56,189 nt of DNA from DATJPY01 sp035506135 (GTDB taxonomy: Bacteria; Myxococcota_A; UBA9160; PR03), in assembly GCA_035506135.1 (NCBI GenBank), contig DATJPY010000092.1:1-56189 (forward strand). Direction: 5' to 3'. Position numbers and translations under genes: made by a program. Below, piece after piece: positions 18,757 to 26,351 of this stretch. Under the pieces are notes generated by a model, which was given only the letters and a program-made list of their open reading frames with translations, searched no databases and was not told the DNA's origin. Numbering within the stretch: the stretch's first letter is position 1; each line of letters starts with the position of its first letter.

Positions 18757-19636
18757 GGCCGGCAGCGGGCATCGCTCGGGCGTGGTGGCGTTGCTCGGGC
18801 GTCCGAACGTGGGCAAGTCGACGCTGCTCAACCACCTGCTCGGCGAGAAGCTCGCCATCGTCACGTCCCGGCCGCAGACGACGCGGAGCCGCGTGCTCGG
18901 CATCCTGTCGCGGCCGGACGCCCAGCTCCTGCTGGTCGACACGCCGGGGCTGCACGGCGGCTCGCGCCCGCTCGACCGCGCGATGCGCGCGGCGGCCGAG
19001 GAGGCGGCGGGGGATTGCGACGTCGCGCTGGTGTTGGTCGACCCCGCGCGCCCGCCGGCGCCCGGCGCGGACGAGTGGCTCGCCGGCCTCCTCGCCGGCG
19101 GCAAGCCTGCCCTCGTGGTCGCGACACGGATCGACCGGCCGGAGATCGCGGCGGCGCCCTGGCCGCCCCCGGGTGTCGATCCGTCGGCCGCGCTGCGCGT
19201 CTCGGCCCACACCGGCGAGGGCGTCGCGGCGCTCCTCGAGGCGGTGGTGCAGCGGCTGCCGCTCGCGCCGCCCTACTACCCGAGCGACCAGCTCAGCGAT
19301 CGCCCGGCGCGCTTCTTCGCAGCCGAGGCGGTGCGCGAGGCCGCCTTCGAGCTGCTCGCGCAGGAGCTCCCCTACGAGGTGGCGGCCGAGGTCCTGGATT
19401 TCGACGAATCCGACCCCAGGCTCGTGCGGATCCAGGCGAACCTGCTGGTGCGGCGCGAGTCGCAGAAGCGCATCGCGGTGGGCCGCGGCGGCGAGGTGGT
19501 GAAGGCGATCGGCGTGCGGGCGCGGCAAGCGCTCGAGCAGCAGCTCGGGAGCCGGGTGTACCTGGGACTTCGCGTGAAGGTGGAGCCGGACTGGGCGAAG
19601 CACCCGAAGCGCCTGAAATCGCTCGGCTATCACTGA
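18749..19636 (+). CDS. era: GTPase Era
   Basis: Ribosome-assembly GTPase that binds the 3' end of 16S rRNA. Walker A is GRPNVGKST near residue 17, switch region TSRPQTTRSRVLGI, G3 is DTPG, and the KH domain near the C-terminus has ESQKRIAVGRGGEVVKAIG. The base-specificity motif G4, normally NKxD, reads TRID (in VVATRIDRP), so both Asn and Lys are substituted. It is 295 residues. It overlaps rnc by 8 bases, the conserved rnc-era pair. Confidence 0.94.
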   Translation: MGEAGSGHRSGVVALLGRPNVGKSTLLNHLLGEKLAIVTSRPQTTRSRVLGILSRPDAQLLLVDTPGLHGGSRPLDRAMRAAAEEAAGDCDVALVLVDPARPPAPGADEWLAGLLAGGKPALVVATRIDRPEIAAAPWPPPGVDPSAALRVSAHTGEGVAALLEAVVQRLPLAPPYYPSDQLSDRPARFFAAEAVREAAFELLAQELPYEVAAEVLDFDESDPRLVRIQANLLVRRESQKRIAVGRGGEVVKAIGVRARQALEQQLGSRVYLGLRVKVEPDWAKHPKRLKSLGYH

Positions 19637-19657
19637 CCGGCAGTCGCCGGATCCGGT

Positions 19658-19687
19658 TTGACGCGAGATCCCGCCGTCGTGTACGGT
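19658..19687 (+). promoter_or_regulatory. Promoter candidate for the thiolase operon
   Basis: TTGACG at 19658-19663, 18 bases, then TACGGT at 19682-19687. A perfect 12-base palindrome, GGTCGTTCGACC, lies just downstream at 19692-19703 and could be an operator. AGGAG then precedes the GTG at 19722. Confidence 0.45.
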
Positions 19688-19721
19688 GGCGGGTCGTTCG
19701 ACCGACCCATAGGAGACCCCC

Positions 19722-20903
19722 GTGAGCCAGAAGGACGTCGTCATCTGTAGCGCCGTGCGCACGCCGATCGGCAGCTTCCAGGGCGCGCTCTCACCCCTAT
19801 CGGCGTCCGATCTCGGTGGCCTCGCGGTCGACGAGGCGGTCAAGCGCGCCGGCGCGAAGCGCGGCGACGTCGAGCGGGTGATCCTCGGCAACGTGCTGCC
19901 CGCCGGGATGGGCCAGGCGCCCGCGCGCCAGGCGGTGATCAAGGCGGGGCTCCCGGTCTCCGTGGGCGCCATCACGATCAACAAGGTCTGCGGCTCGGGC
20001 CTGCAGGCGCTGATGTTCGCGCGCCGCGAGATCCTGGTCGGCGACGCCCAGGTGCTGGTCGCGGGCGGCATGGAGTCGATGACCAACTCGCCCTACTGCT
20101 TGCCGAAGGCGCGCAGCGGCTACCGGATGGGCAACGGCGAGATCGTCGACACGATGATCCACGACGGCCTGTGGGATCCGTACGACAACATGCACATGGG
20201 CAACTGCGGCGACATGGTCGCCGCCAAGTACGGGTTCACCCGCCAGGAGCAGGACGCCTTCGCGACCGAGAGCTACCGGCGCGCGCAGGCGGCGCAGAAG
20301 GAAGGCCGGTTCAAGCAGGAGATCATCCCCGTCACGGTCAAGGATCGGAAGGGCGAGACGCTCGTCGAGGAGGACGAGGAGCCGAAGCGCGTGCAGCTCG
20401 ACAAGATGGCCTCGCTGCGCCCCGCCTTCTCGAAGGAGGGCACGGTGACGGCCGCCAACGCCTCGACCATCAACGACGGCGCGGCGGCGCTGCTCGTCAC
20501 CTCGGCCGAGGTCGCGAAGCAGCGCGGCTACTCGGTGCTGGCGCGCATCGTCGCCGACTCGACGGCGGCGGTCGAGCCGAAGTGGTTCACGATCGCGCCG
20601 GTCGGCGCGCTCGCCAAGCTCTACCAGAAGAGCGGAACCAAGCCGCTCGACTGGGACCTCTACGAGATCAACGAGGCCTTCTCGGGCGTGACGCTCGCCG
20701 CGATGAAGGAGCACGGCATCCCGCACGACCGCGTGAACGTGCACGGCGGCGCGGTGTCGCTCGGCCACCCGATCGGCTGCTCGGGGGCACGCGTGCTGGT
20801 GACCCTGATGCACGCGCTGCGCCAGCGCGGCCAGAAGACGGGCGTGGCGACGCTCTGCATCGGCGGCGGCGAGGCGGTCGCCATGGGCGTGGAGCTGATC
20901 TAG
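19722..20903 (+). CDS. Acetyl-CoA C-acetyltransferase (thiolase)
   Basis: Thiolase that cleaves or forms acetoacetyl-CoA or 3-ketoacyl-CoA. The acyl-carrying C90 is in NKVCGSGLQAL, the His/Gly loop GGAVSLGHPIGCSGA carries H349, and the second Cys C379 is in CIGGGEAV. It is 393 residues, the biosynthetic-type length. It starts at GTG 19722 after AGGAG. First of a run with 3-hydroxyacyl-CoA dehydrogenase, HMG-CoA-lyase-type enzyme and acyl-CoA carboxylase, consistent with acetoacetate/leucine or fatty-acid catabolism. Confidence 0.95.
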   Translation: MSQKDVVICSAVRTPIGSFQGALSPLSASDLGGLAVDEAVKRAGAKRGDVERVILGNVLPAGMGQAPARQAVIKAGLPVSVGAITINKVCGSGLQALMFARREILVGDAQVLVAGGMESMTNSPYCLPKARSGYRMGNGEIVDTMIHDGLWDPYDNMHMGNCGDMVAAKYGFTRQEQDAFATESYRRAQAAQKEGRFKQEIIPVTVKDRKGETLVEEDEEPKRVQLDKMASLRPAFSKEGTVTAANASTINDGAAALLVTSAEVAKQRGYSVLARIVADSTAAVEPKWFTIAPVGALAKLYQKSGTKPLDWDLYEINEAFSGVTLAAMKEHGIPHDRVNVHGGAVSLGHPIGCSGARVLVTLMHALRQRGQKTGVATLCIGGGEAVAMGVELI

Positions 20904-20905
20904 CG

Positions 20906-21766
20906 ATGTCGACCAAGACGCAGATCCTGGGCGTGATCGGAACCGGCACGATGGGCTGTGGCATCGCCCAGGTGGCCGCGCAGTGCGGCTACCAGGTGGT
21001 GTTCCAGAACCGCCGCCAGGAGTCGGTGGAGAAGGGCCTCTCGAAGATCGAGAAGTCGCTCGGCGCGCTCGCGGCCAAGGGCAAGCTCAGCGCGGCGCAG
21101 GTCGAGGCGATCGGCGAGCGCATCCGCGGCGTGGTGCCGCTCGAGGAGCTGAAGGGCTGCGACATCGTGATCGAGTCGGCGCCGGAGGACCTCGAGCTGA
21201 AGAAGGCGCTGTTCCAGCGCCTCGACGAGGTCCTTGCCGAGGACGCGATCCTCGCCAGCAACACCTCGAGCCTCTCGATTACTCGCCTCGCGTCGTTCAC
21301 CCGGCGCCCCGGCCACGTCGTGGGCATGCACTTCTTCAATCCGGTGCCCGCGATGAAGCTGGTGGAGATCGTCGCCGGCTTGAACACGTCGGACGCGACG
21401 ATCGAGAGCGCTCGCCTGCTGGCCGAGGACCTGGGCAAGACGCCGGTGGACGTCAAGGACGCCCCGGGCTTCGTGGTGAACCGGGTGCTCTTCCCGATGA
21501 TCAACGAGGCCGCCTTCGCGCTGCAGGAGGGCGTGTCCGACGCCAAGGGCATCGACGAGTGCATGAAGCTCGGCTGCAACCACCCGATGGGTCCGCTCGC
21601 GCTCGCCGATCTGGTCGGACTCGACGTGGTGTACGCGATCCTCGACAGCCTCTATCGGGAGTACGGCGAGCCGCGCTATCGGCCGTGCCTCGAGATCAAG
21701 AAGCGGGTCGAGGCGGGGTGGCTCGGCCGCAAGAGCGGCCGCGGGTTCTACCACTACGAGGCGTAG
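20906..21766 (+). CDS. 3-hydroxybutyryl-CoA dehydrogenase
   Basis: NAD(P)-dependent oxidation of (S)-3-hydroxyacyl-CoA, or the reverse. Rossmann motif GVIGTGTMGCGIAQ at the N-terminus, catalytic His in GMHFFNPVPAMKLVEIV, Glu in VIESAPEDLELK and Asn in PGFVVNRVLFPM. The C-terminal LGCNHPMGPLALADLVGLD is typical of the short, single-domain Hbd type. It is 286 residues. It starts two bases after the thiolase stop, and its stop overlaps the next gene by one base (TAGTG). Confidence 0.95.
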   Translation: MSTKTQILGVIGTGTMGCGIAQVAAQCGYQVVFQNRRQESVEKGLSKIEKSLGALAAKGKLSAAQVEAIGERIRGVVPLEELKGCDIVIESAPEDLELKKALFQRLDEVLAEDAILASNTSSLSITRLASFTRRPGHVVGMHFFNPVPAMKLVEIVAGLNTSDATIESARLLAEDLGKTPVDVKDAPGFVVNRVLFPMINEAAFALQEGVSDAKGIDECMKLGCNHPMGPLALADLVGLDVVYAILDSLYREYGEPRYRPCLEIKKRVEAGWLGRKSGRGFYHYEA

Positions 21767-22719
21767 TGCCCGCCGAGCCCGCCGTCGTCGTCTACGAGGT
21801 GGGGCCGCGCGACGGCCTCCAGAACGAGCCCGAGGCGGTCCCGACCGACGCCAAGGCCGAGCTGGTCCGCCGGCTCGCCGCGGCAGGGCTGCGGCGCATC
21901 GAGATCACCTCGTTCGTGTCGCCGCGGTGGATCCCGCAGCTCGCCGACGCCGACGACCTGGTGCGCCGTGTGCCGCGCGCTCGGGACGCCGTGTACAGCG
22001 CGTTGGTCCCCAACGAGGCCGGCTACGAGCGCTTCCGCGCGGCCGGCCTCCCCGTCGCCGCGTTCTTCGTCTCCGCCAGCGAGACCCACAACCAGAAGAA
22101 CGTGAATCGCGGCGTCGCGGCCCACCTGGAAGGCTTCCGGCCCGTCGCGGTGCGCGCGCGGGCCGACGGCGTCCGTCTGCGCGCCTACGTGTCGACCGTG
22201 TGCGGCTGCCCGTACGAGGGCGAGGTGCCGCTGCGCGCAGTCGTCGATCTGGTGCGCCGGCTCTCGGCGCTGGGCGCCGACGAGATCTCGCTGGGCGACA
22301 CGATCGGCGTCGGCCATCCGCGGCAGGTACGCGAGCTGGTGCGCGCGGTCGCCGGCGAGATCGAGCTCGCCCGCGTGGCGCTCCACCTGCACGACACCTA
22401 CGGGCGCGCGCTGGCCAACGTGCAGGCCGGCCTCGAGGCGGGCGTGCGGTGCTTCGACGCCGCGCTCGGCGGCCTCGGGGGCTGTCCCTACGCGCCGGGG
22501 GCGTCGGGCAACGTGGCGACCGAGGACGTCGTCGATCTCTTCGAGCGCGCCGGGGTCGCGACCGGCGTCGACCTCGATGCGCTCGTCGACACCACGGCGT
22601 GGATGGAGCGCGACGTGTTGAAGCGGGCGCTGCCGGGCCGGGTGTTCCGCGCCCGCCTGGGCGCACGCAGCCGGGCAGCGCCTGGCCCGCCGGATCATCG
22701 AGGTGGGAGAATGTCGTGA
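21766..22719 (+). CDS. Hydroxymethylglutaryl-CoA lyase
   Basis: Cleaves HMG-CoA to acetyl-CoA and acetoacetate at the end of leucine breakdown. Near the N-terminus EVGPRDGLQNE holds the active-site Arg and Asp, then EITSFVSPRWIPQLAD, metal ligands in ALHLHDTYG-like LHLHDTYGRAL, and the active-site Cys loop GGLGGCPYAPGASGN. It is 317 residues. The GTG start overlaps the previous stop. Together with the carboxylase that follows it suggests a leucine/isovalerate route, although a biotin carboxylase partner is not in the window. Confidence 0.93.
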   Translation: MPAEPAVVVYEVGPRDGLQNEPEAVPTDAKAELVRRLAAAGLRRIEITSFVSPRWIPQLADADDLVRRVPRARDAVYSALVPNEAGYERFRAAGLPVAAFFVSASETHNQKNVNRGVAAHLEGFRPVAVRARADGVRLRAYVSTVCGCPYEGEVPLRAVVDLVRRLSALGADEISLGDTIGVGHPRQVRELVRAVAGEIELARVALHLHDTYGRALANVQAGLEAGVRCFDAALGGLGGCPYAPGASGNVATEDVVDLFERAGVATGVDLDALVDTTAWMERDVLKRALPGRVFRARLGARSRAAPGPPDHRGGRMS

Positions 22720-24248
22720 AGAGCGGCAAGGAGGTCCGCGAGCGGCTCGAGCGGATCCGGCGGGGCGGCGACGCGCGCTACCACGAGAAGGCGCGCGAGG
22801 AGCGGAAGCTCTTCTGCCGCGAGCGGCTGCGTCTGCTGCTCGACCCGGACTCTTTCGTCGAGGACGCTGCCTTCGCCGCGAGCCTGGCCGGCGACCTCCC
22901 GGCCGACGGCGTGGTGATCGGGAGCGGCCGGATCGGCGGGCGGCCGGTCTGCGTGATGGCCAACGACTCGACCGTGAAGGCGGGCTCGTGGGGCGCGCGA
23001 ACGGTGGAGAAGATCCTGCGCGTGCAGGAGATCGCCGAGCGCCTGCGGGTGCCGCTGGTCTACCTGGTCGACTCGGCCGGCGCGCGGATCACCGACCAGG
23101 TGCAGATGTTCCCCGGCCGGCGCGGCGCGGGCCGCATCTTCGCCAACCAGTGCCGCATGTCGGGTCTGGTGCCGCAGGTGTGTCTGCTCTTCGGCCCCTC
23201 GGCCGCCGGCGGCGCCTACATCCCCGCCTTCTGCGACGTCATCTTCCTGGTCGAGGGCAACGCCAGCATGTACCTCGGCTCTCCGCGCATGGCCGAGATG
23301 GTGATCGGCCAGAAGACCACGCTCGAGGAGATGGGCGGGGCGCGCATGCACTGTGCGGTGTCGGGACTGGGCGATCTGCTGGCCGCCAGCGAGGAGGAGG
23401 CGATCGCGGCGGCGCGCGCGTATCTCTCGTACCTGCCGCTGCGCGCCGGCGGCGAGCTGCCGCGCGCCGAGCCGTGCGCGCCCGCCCGGGATCCCGCCGA
23501 GCTCGAGTCGGTGATCCCGCGCGACGAGAACAAGCCGTTCGACGTGCGCGAGGTCGTCGACCGCGTGATCGACGCCGGCTCCTGGTTCGAGCTCAAGAAG
23601 CTCTACGCGGGCGAGCTTCTGACCGGCTTCGCGCGGCTCGAGGGGCGGGTGATCGGAGTGCTGGCGAACCAGTCGAAGGTGAAGGGCGGCGTCCTCTTCG
23701 TCGACTCGGCCGACAAGGCGGCGCGCTTCATCTGGCTGTGCGACGCGTACGGGATCCCGTTGCTCTATCTCGCCGACGTGCCGGGCTTCATGATCGGCAA
23801 GCAGGTGGAGCGCCAGGGCATCATCCGCGCCGGCGCCAAGATGGTGATGGCGGTCTCCGAGGCGCGCGTGCCGCGCATCTCGGTCGTGGTGCGCAAGGCC
23901 TACGGGGCGGGCCTCTATGCCATGTCCGGTCCCGGCTTCTCGCCGGACGCGTGCCTGGCGCTGCCCACGGCGATGATCGCGGTGATGGGGCCGGAGGCCG
24001 CCGTCAACGCGGTCTACTACAACAAGCTGCAGGCGCTCCCCGAGGCCGAGCGCGCCGCGGAGGTCGAGCGCTTGCGCGCCGGGTACCGCGAGGACGTCGA
24101 CATCGAGCGGCTGGCGAGCGAGCTGGTGATCGACGCGATCGTGGCCCCCGAGGACCTGCGCAGCGAGCTGGCGGCGCGCTTCCGCGCGATCGCCGAGCGG
24201 CCGCCCGACCCGGCGCCGGCGAAGCGCCGGAGTGTCACCCCGATGTGA
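22716..24248 (+). CDS. Acyl-CoA carboxylase, carboxyltransferase (beta) subunit
   Basis: Moves CO2 from biotin to an acyl-CoA. It is 510 residues with tandem crotonase-like halves. The N-half has LVDSAGARITDQ and GPSAAGGAYIPAFCD, the C-half ADVPGFMIG and VVVRKAYGAGLYAMSG. The Ala-Tyr pattern and Asp-rich loop suit methylcrotonyl- or propionyl-CoA, but the exact substrate cannot be fixed. It starts at GTG 22716, overlapping the lyase stop. No biotin carboxylase/BCCP gene is adjacent, so the alpha subunit must be encoded elsewhere. Confidence 0.92.
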   Translation: MKSGKEVRERLERIRRGGDARYHEKAREERKLFCRERLRLLLDPDSFVEDAAFAASLAGDLPADGVVIGSGRIGGRPVCVMANDSTVKAGSWGARTVEKILRVQEIAERLRVPLVYLVDSAGARITDQVQMFPGRRGAGRIFANQCRMSGLVPQVCLLFGPSAAGGAYIPAFCDVIFLVEGNASMYLGSPRMAEMVIGQKTTLEEMGGARMHCAVSGLGDLLAASEEEAIAAARAYLSYLPLRAGGELPRAEPCAPARDPAELESVIPRDENKPFDVREVVDRVIDAGSWFELKKLYAGELLTGFARLEGRVIGVLANQSKVKGGVLFVDSADKAARFIWLCDAYGIPLLYLADVPGFMIGKQVERQGIIRAGAKMVMAVSEARVPRISVVVRKAYGAGLYAMSGPGFSPDACLALPTAMIAVMGPEAAVNAVYYNKLQALPEAERAAEVERLRAGYREDVDIERLASELVIDAIVAPEDLRSELAARFRAIAERPPDPAPAKRRSVTPM

Positions 24249-24265
24249 TTCCAGGCCCGGCGGAG

Positions 24266-24271
24266 TATTCT
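24266..24271 (+). promoter_or_regulatory. Possible -10 box upstream of the exported protein gene
   Basis: TATTCT at 24266-24271 sits inside the small palindrome GGAGTATTCTCC, 40 bases before the ATG at 24311. No matching -35 is clear, and the start codon that follows has only a weak purine stretch. Confidence 0.25.
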
Positions 24272-24310
24272 CCCGGCGGGGCGCGCGAGAAGTCGAAGCG
24301 GAAGAAGCGG

Positions 24311-25036
24311 ATGTTGGACGAGGCGGCCCGGATCGGGCTCCCACGACTCGATCTCCGCCGGGCCGCGGGACGGCTCGGACGGCTCGCCTGCGCGGTGCTC
24401 GTCGCGCTGCTGGCCGGCTCCGCCACCGCCGATCCCGGGATCGACGCCGAGGCGTTGGTGCGGCGCGTGTACTACGAGGGCGTGCCGTTCGCGGCGGCGC
24501 GCGCCGTCGACGCTGCGGGTGCCGCGCGTCTCGCGGCGATGCTGCGCGATCCCGCGGAGCGCGCCTGGTGGCCGAACGCCGCCCTGGTGCTTGGCATCGC
24601 CGGACGCGAGGGCGCCTTCGAAGCGCTCGTCGCCGCCGACCAGGCCGGCAGCAGCGGCGAGGTCGATCGCACCGACTACAAGCTCCGGACGGCGATTCCG
24701 CTCGCGATGGGCCACCTCGCGCGCTCCGACCCGCGCGCGCTGTCCTGGCTGATCGCGCGGGCGCGCGACCCGGCGGTGGATCCCGGCTGGTCGTTCCGCG
24801 CGCTGCGAGGCCCGCCGCTCGCCGAGCACCTGCGCGGCCTCGCGCTCGAGGGCCTCGGCCTCTCGGGACGTCCCGAGGCGCGCGCCGTGCTCGAGGCGAT
24901 CGTCGGCGAGGAGAGCGCGACGCGCTCGCTCGCTCCGACCGATGTGGCCGCGCACGCGGCCGAGGCGCTTCGCCTGCACGCCCGCATCGCGGCCGAGGGC
25001 GCCGACACCGTGCTCGGTGCGCGGGCCCCGGAGTAG
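24311..25036 (+). CDS. Exported protein of unknown function, HEAT-like helical pattern
   Basis: I do not recognise a named family. It is 241 residues with a cationic stretch then a hydrophobic segment (LACAVLVALLAGSATA, about residues 29-44) ending in a likely signal-peptidase site before DPGIDAEA. The mature part is Ala/Leu-rich alpha-helical with repeated units such as AARLAAMLRDPAERAWWPNA, IPLAMGHLARSDP and LRGLALEGLGLSGRPEARAV, suggestive of HEAT-like repeats. The start is ATG 24311; a start further inside is possible given the long n-region. Five bases upstream of the PEP-CTERM metalloprotease gene, so probably co-expressed. Confidence 0.65.
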   Translation: MLDEAARIGLPRLDLRRAAGRLGRLACAVLVALLAGSATADPGIDAEALVRRVYYEGVPFAAARAVDAAGAARLAAMLRDPAERAWWPNAALVLGIAGREGAFEALVAADQAGSSGEVDRTDYKLRTAIPLAMGHLARSDPRALSWLIARARDPAVDPGWSFRALRGPPLAEHLRGLALEGLGLSGRPEARAVLEAIVGEESATRSLAPTDVAAHAAEALRLHARIAAEGADTVLGARAPE

Positions 25037-25040
25037 TCGG

Positions 25041-25895
25041 ATGCAGCGCCGCCTCGGGCAGCTCGCCGTGCCGCTCCTGCTCCTCCCTCTCGGCGCCGCC
25101 GCGGCGCCCCTGGTGTCGCACCATCCGGTCCACTGGTTCGTGGTGCAGCAGGCCGAGGCGCCCGACAAGGATTTCGCCTACTACGCGCAGGCGATCGAGC
25201 AGGCCACGGCGGAGGCCGACGCGCTGCTCCAGGGCGTCCAGGCGCCGGCACCGACGGACGTCGCGTGCTGTGTCTCGATCGACGACAGCGCAATCGACGA
25301 GATCGACCAGAGCCGGCTCGCGACGATCGACTCGATGAGCGACTTCGACCTGATGTCGCTGCTCTGCGGCGCGGGGACCTGCGGCTTCCTCGTCGACAGC
25401 ATCACCCTGGCCGGCTGCGGGGGCGGCACGCAGGCGGTCGGCTGCAGCGACCAGCCGGCCTGTGGCGTTCCTCAGCTCCTGCCCCTCATCGTCACGATCA
25501 GCGTGGAGGCCGTGGAGGCCGGCTACCTCGGCCACCTCGTCGCGCACGAGGTCGGCCACACGGCCTGCCTGTCGCACGACACGAGCGACCCGTGCGACGT
25601 GATGGACCCCGCCGTGGTGCCCGGGACGCTGCAGGGATGCCTGACGAGCGCCGAGTGCGGTGAGTATTCCGCGAGCGGGACGCTCGGCCCCGATGCCTGC
25701 ACGTGCCAGGACGATGCGCAGGCACCCCTCGCGGACGGGTCGGTCTGTATGGAGGCGGGTGGTCCGGGAGCCTGCACCAGCGGCATCTGCATCCCCGCTC
25801 CCGAGCCGGGCGCCGGGGCGCTCGCGCTCGCCGCCCTGGGTGCCCTGGGAACCCGGGCGAGGGCGGGCTGGCGGGCGTGGCGGAGGTCGTGCTAA
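25041..25895 (+). CDS. Secreted zinc metalloprotease-like protein with PEP-CTERM tail
   Basis: A 284-residue exported protein. Signal peptide at about residues 1-22 (LAVPLLLLPLGAAAAP). The zinc motif is HEVGHTACLSHD at 169-180. It follows the metzincin spacing HExxHxxGxxH except that Cys176 stands in place of the usual Gly. DVMDP soon after could be the Met-turn. The protein has many cysteines, probably disulfide-bonded. The tail PAPEPGAGALALAALGALGT followed by arginines is a PEP-CTERM sorting signal, normally removed by an exosortase in exopolysaccharide-producing Gram-negatives. No exosortase is in the window. Base composition resembles its neighbours. Confidence 0.8.
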   Translation: MQRRLGQLAVPLLLLPLGAAAAPLVSHHPVHWFVVQQAEAPDKDFAYYAQAIEQATAEADALLQGVQAPAPTDVACCVSIDDSAIDEIDQSRLATIDSMSDFDLMSLLCGAGTCGFLVDSITLAGCGGGTQAVGCSDQPACGVPQLLPLIVTISVEAVEAGYLGHLVAHEVGHTACLSHDTSDPCDVMDPAVVPGTLQGCLTSAECGEYSASGTLGPDACTCQDDAQAPLADGSVCMEAGGPGACTSGICIPAPEPGAGALALAALGALGTRARAGWRAWRRSC

Positions 25896-25904
25896 CCAGT
25901 TGAC

Positions 25905-26351
25905 GTGAGCTGGCAAACAGAGCCCGCGACCGAGGTCCCGAGCGGTGATCTATCGATCGGCGACGTGTGCGCTCGCTGCGGCGTGTCGCCCCGCACGGTG
26001 CGCTACTACGAGGAGCTCGGTCTCCTGCCCGGCGTGCGCCGGCGCGCCGGGGGCCGCCGCGTCTACGGCAGCGACGAGCTCGAGCGGCTCCGGTTCATCC
26101 AGCGCCTGAAGGCGCTCGGCCTCTCGCTCGCCGAGGTCCGCGAGCTCAACGCGGTCCACGGGATCGCCGGCTCCACCGGTGCCATGCTCGAGCGTCTCGA
26201 CGAGCTCCTGGCGCGGCGCCTGGGCGAGCTCGACGGGCGCATCGCCGAGCTCGCCGGCCTGCGCGACCTGATCGAGAAGTACCGCGCACGCGTGGCGCAG
26301 CGGCGCGGCGCGCTCCGCGACGAGCCGCGTCGCGAGGCGAGGCGGCGATGA
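25905..26351 (+). CDS. MerR-family transcriptional regulator
   Basis: A 148-residue regulator. The N-terminal winged helix LSIGDVCARCGVSPRTVRYYEELG is followed by the wing RRAGGRRVYGSDELERLRFIQ and a long dimerisation helix (about residues 95-135). It lacks the metal-binding cysteines of MerR/ZntR at the C-terminus. The likely signal is small, possibly an acyl-CoA. Its stop overlaps icmF (ATGA), so it probably controls that gene. It starts at GTG 25905 without a close Shine-Dalgarno; TAACCA six bases upstream could be a -10 box for a leaderless transcript. Confidence 0.88.
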   Translation: MSWQTEPATEVPSGDLSIGDVCARCGVSPRTVRYYEELGLLPGVRRRAGGRRVYGSDELERLRFIQRLKALGLSLAEVRELNAVHGIAGSTGAMLERLDELLARRLGELDGRIAELAGLRDLIEKYRARVAQRRGALRDEPRREARRR

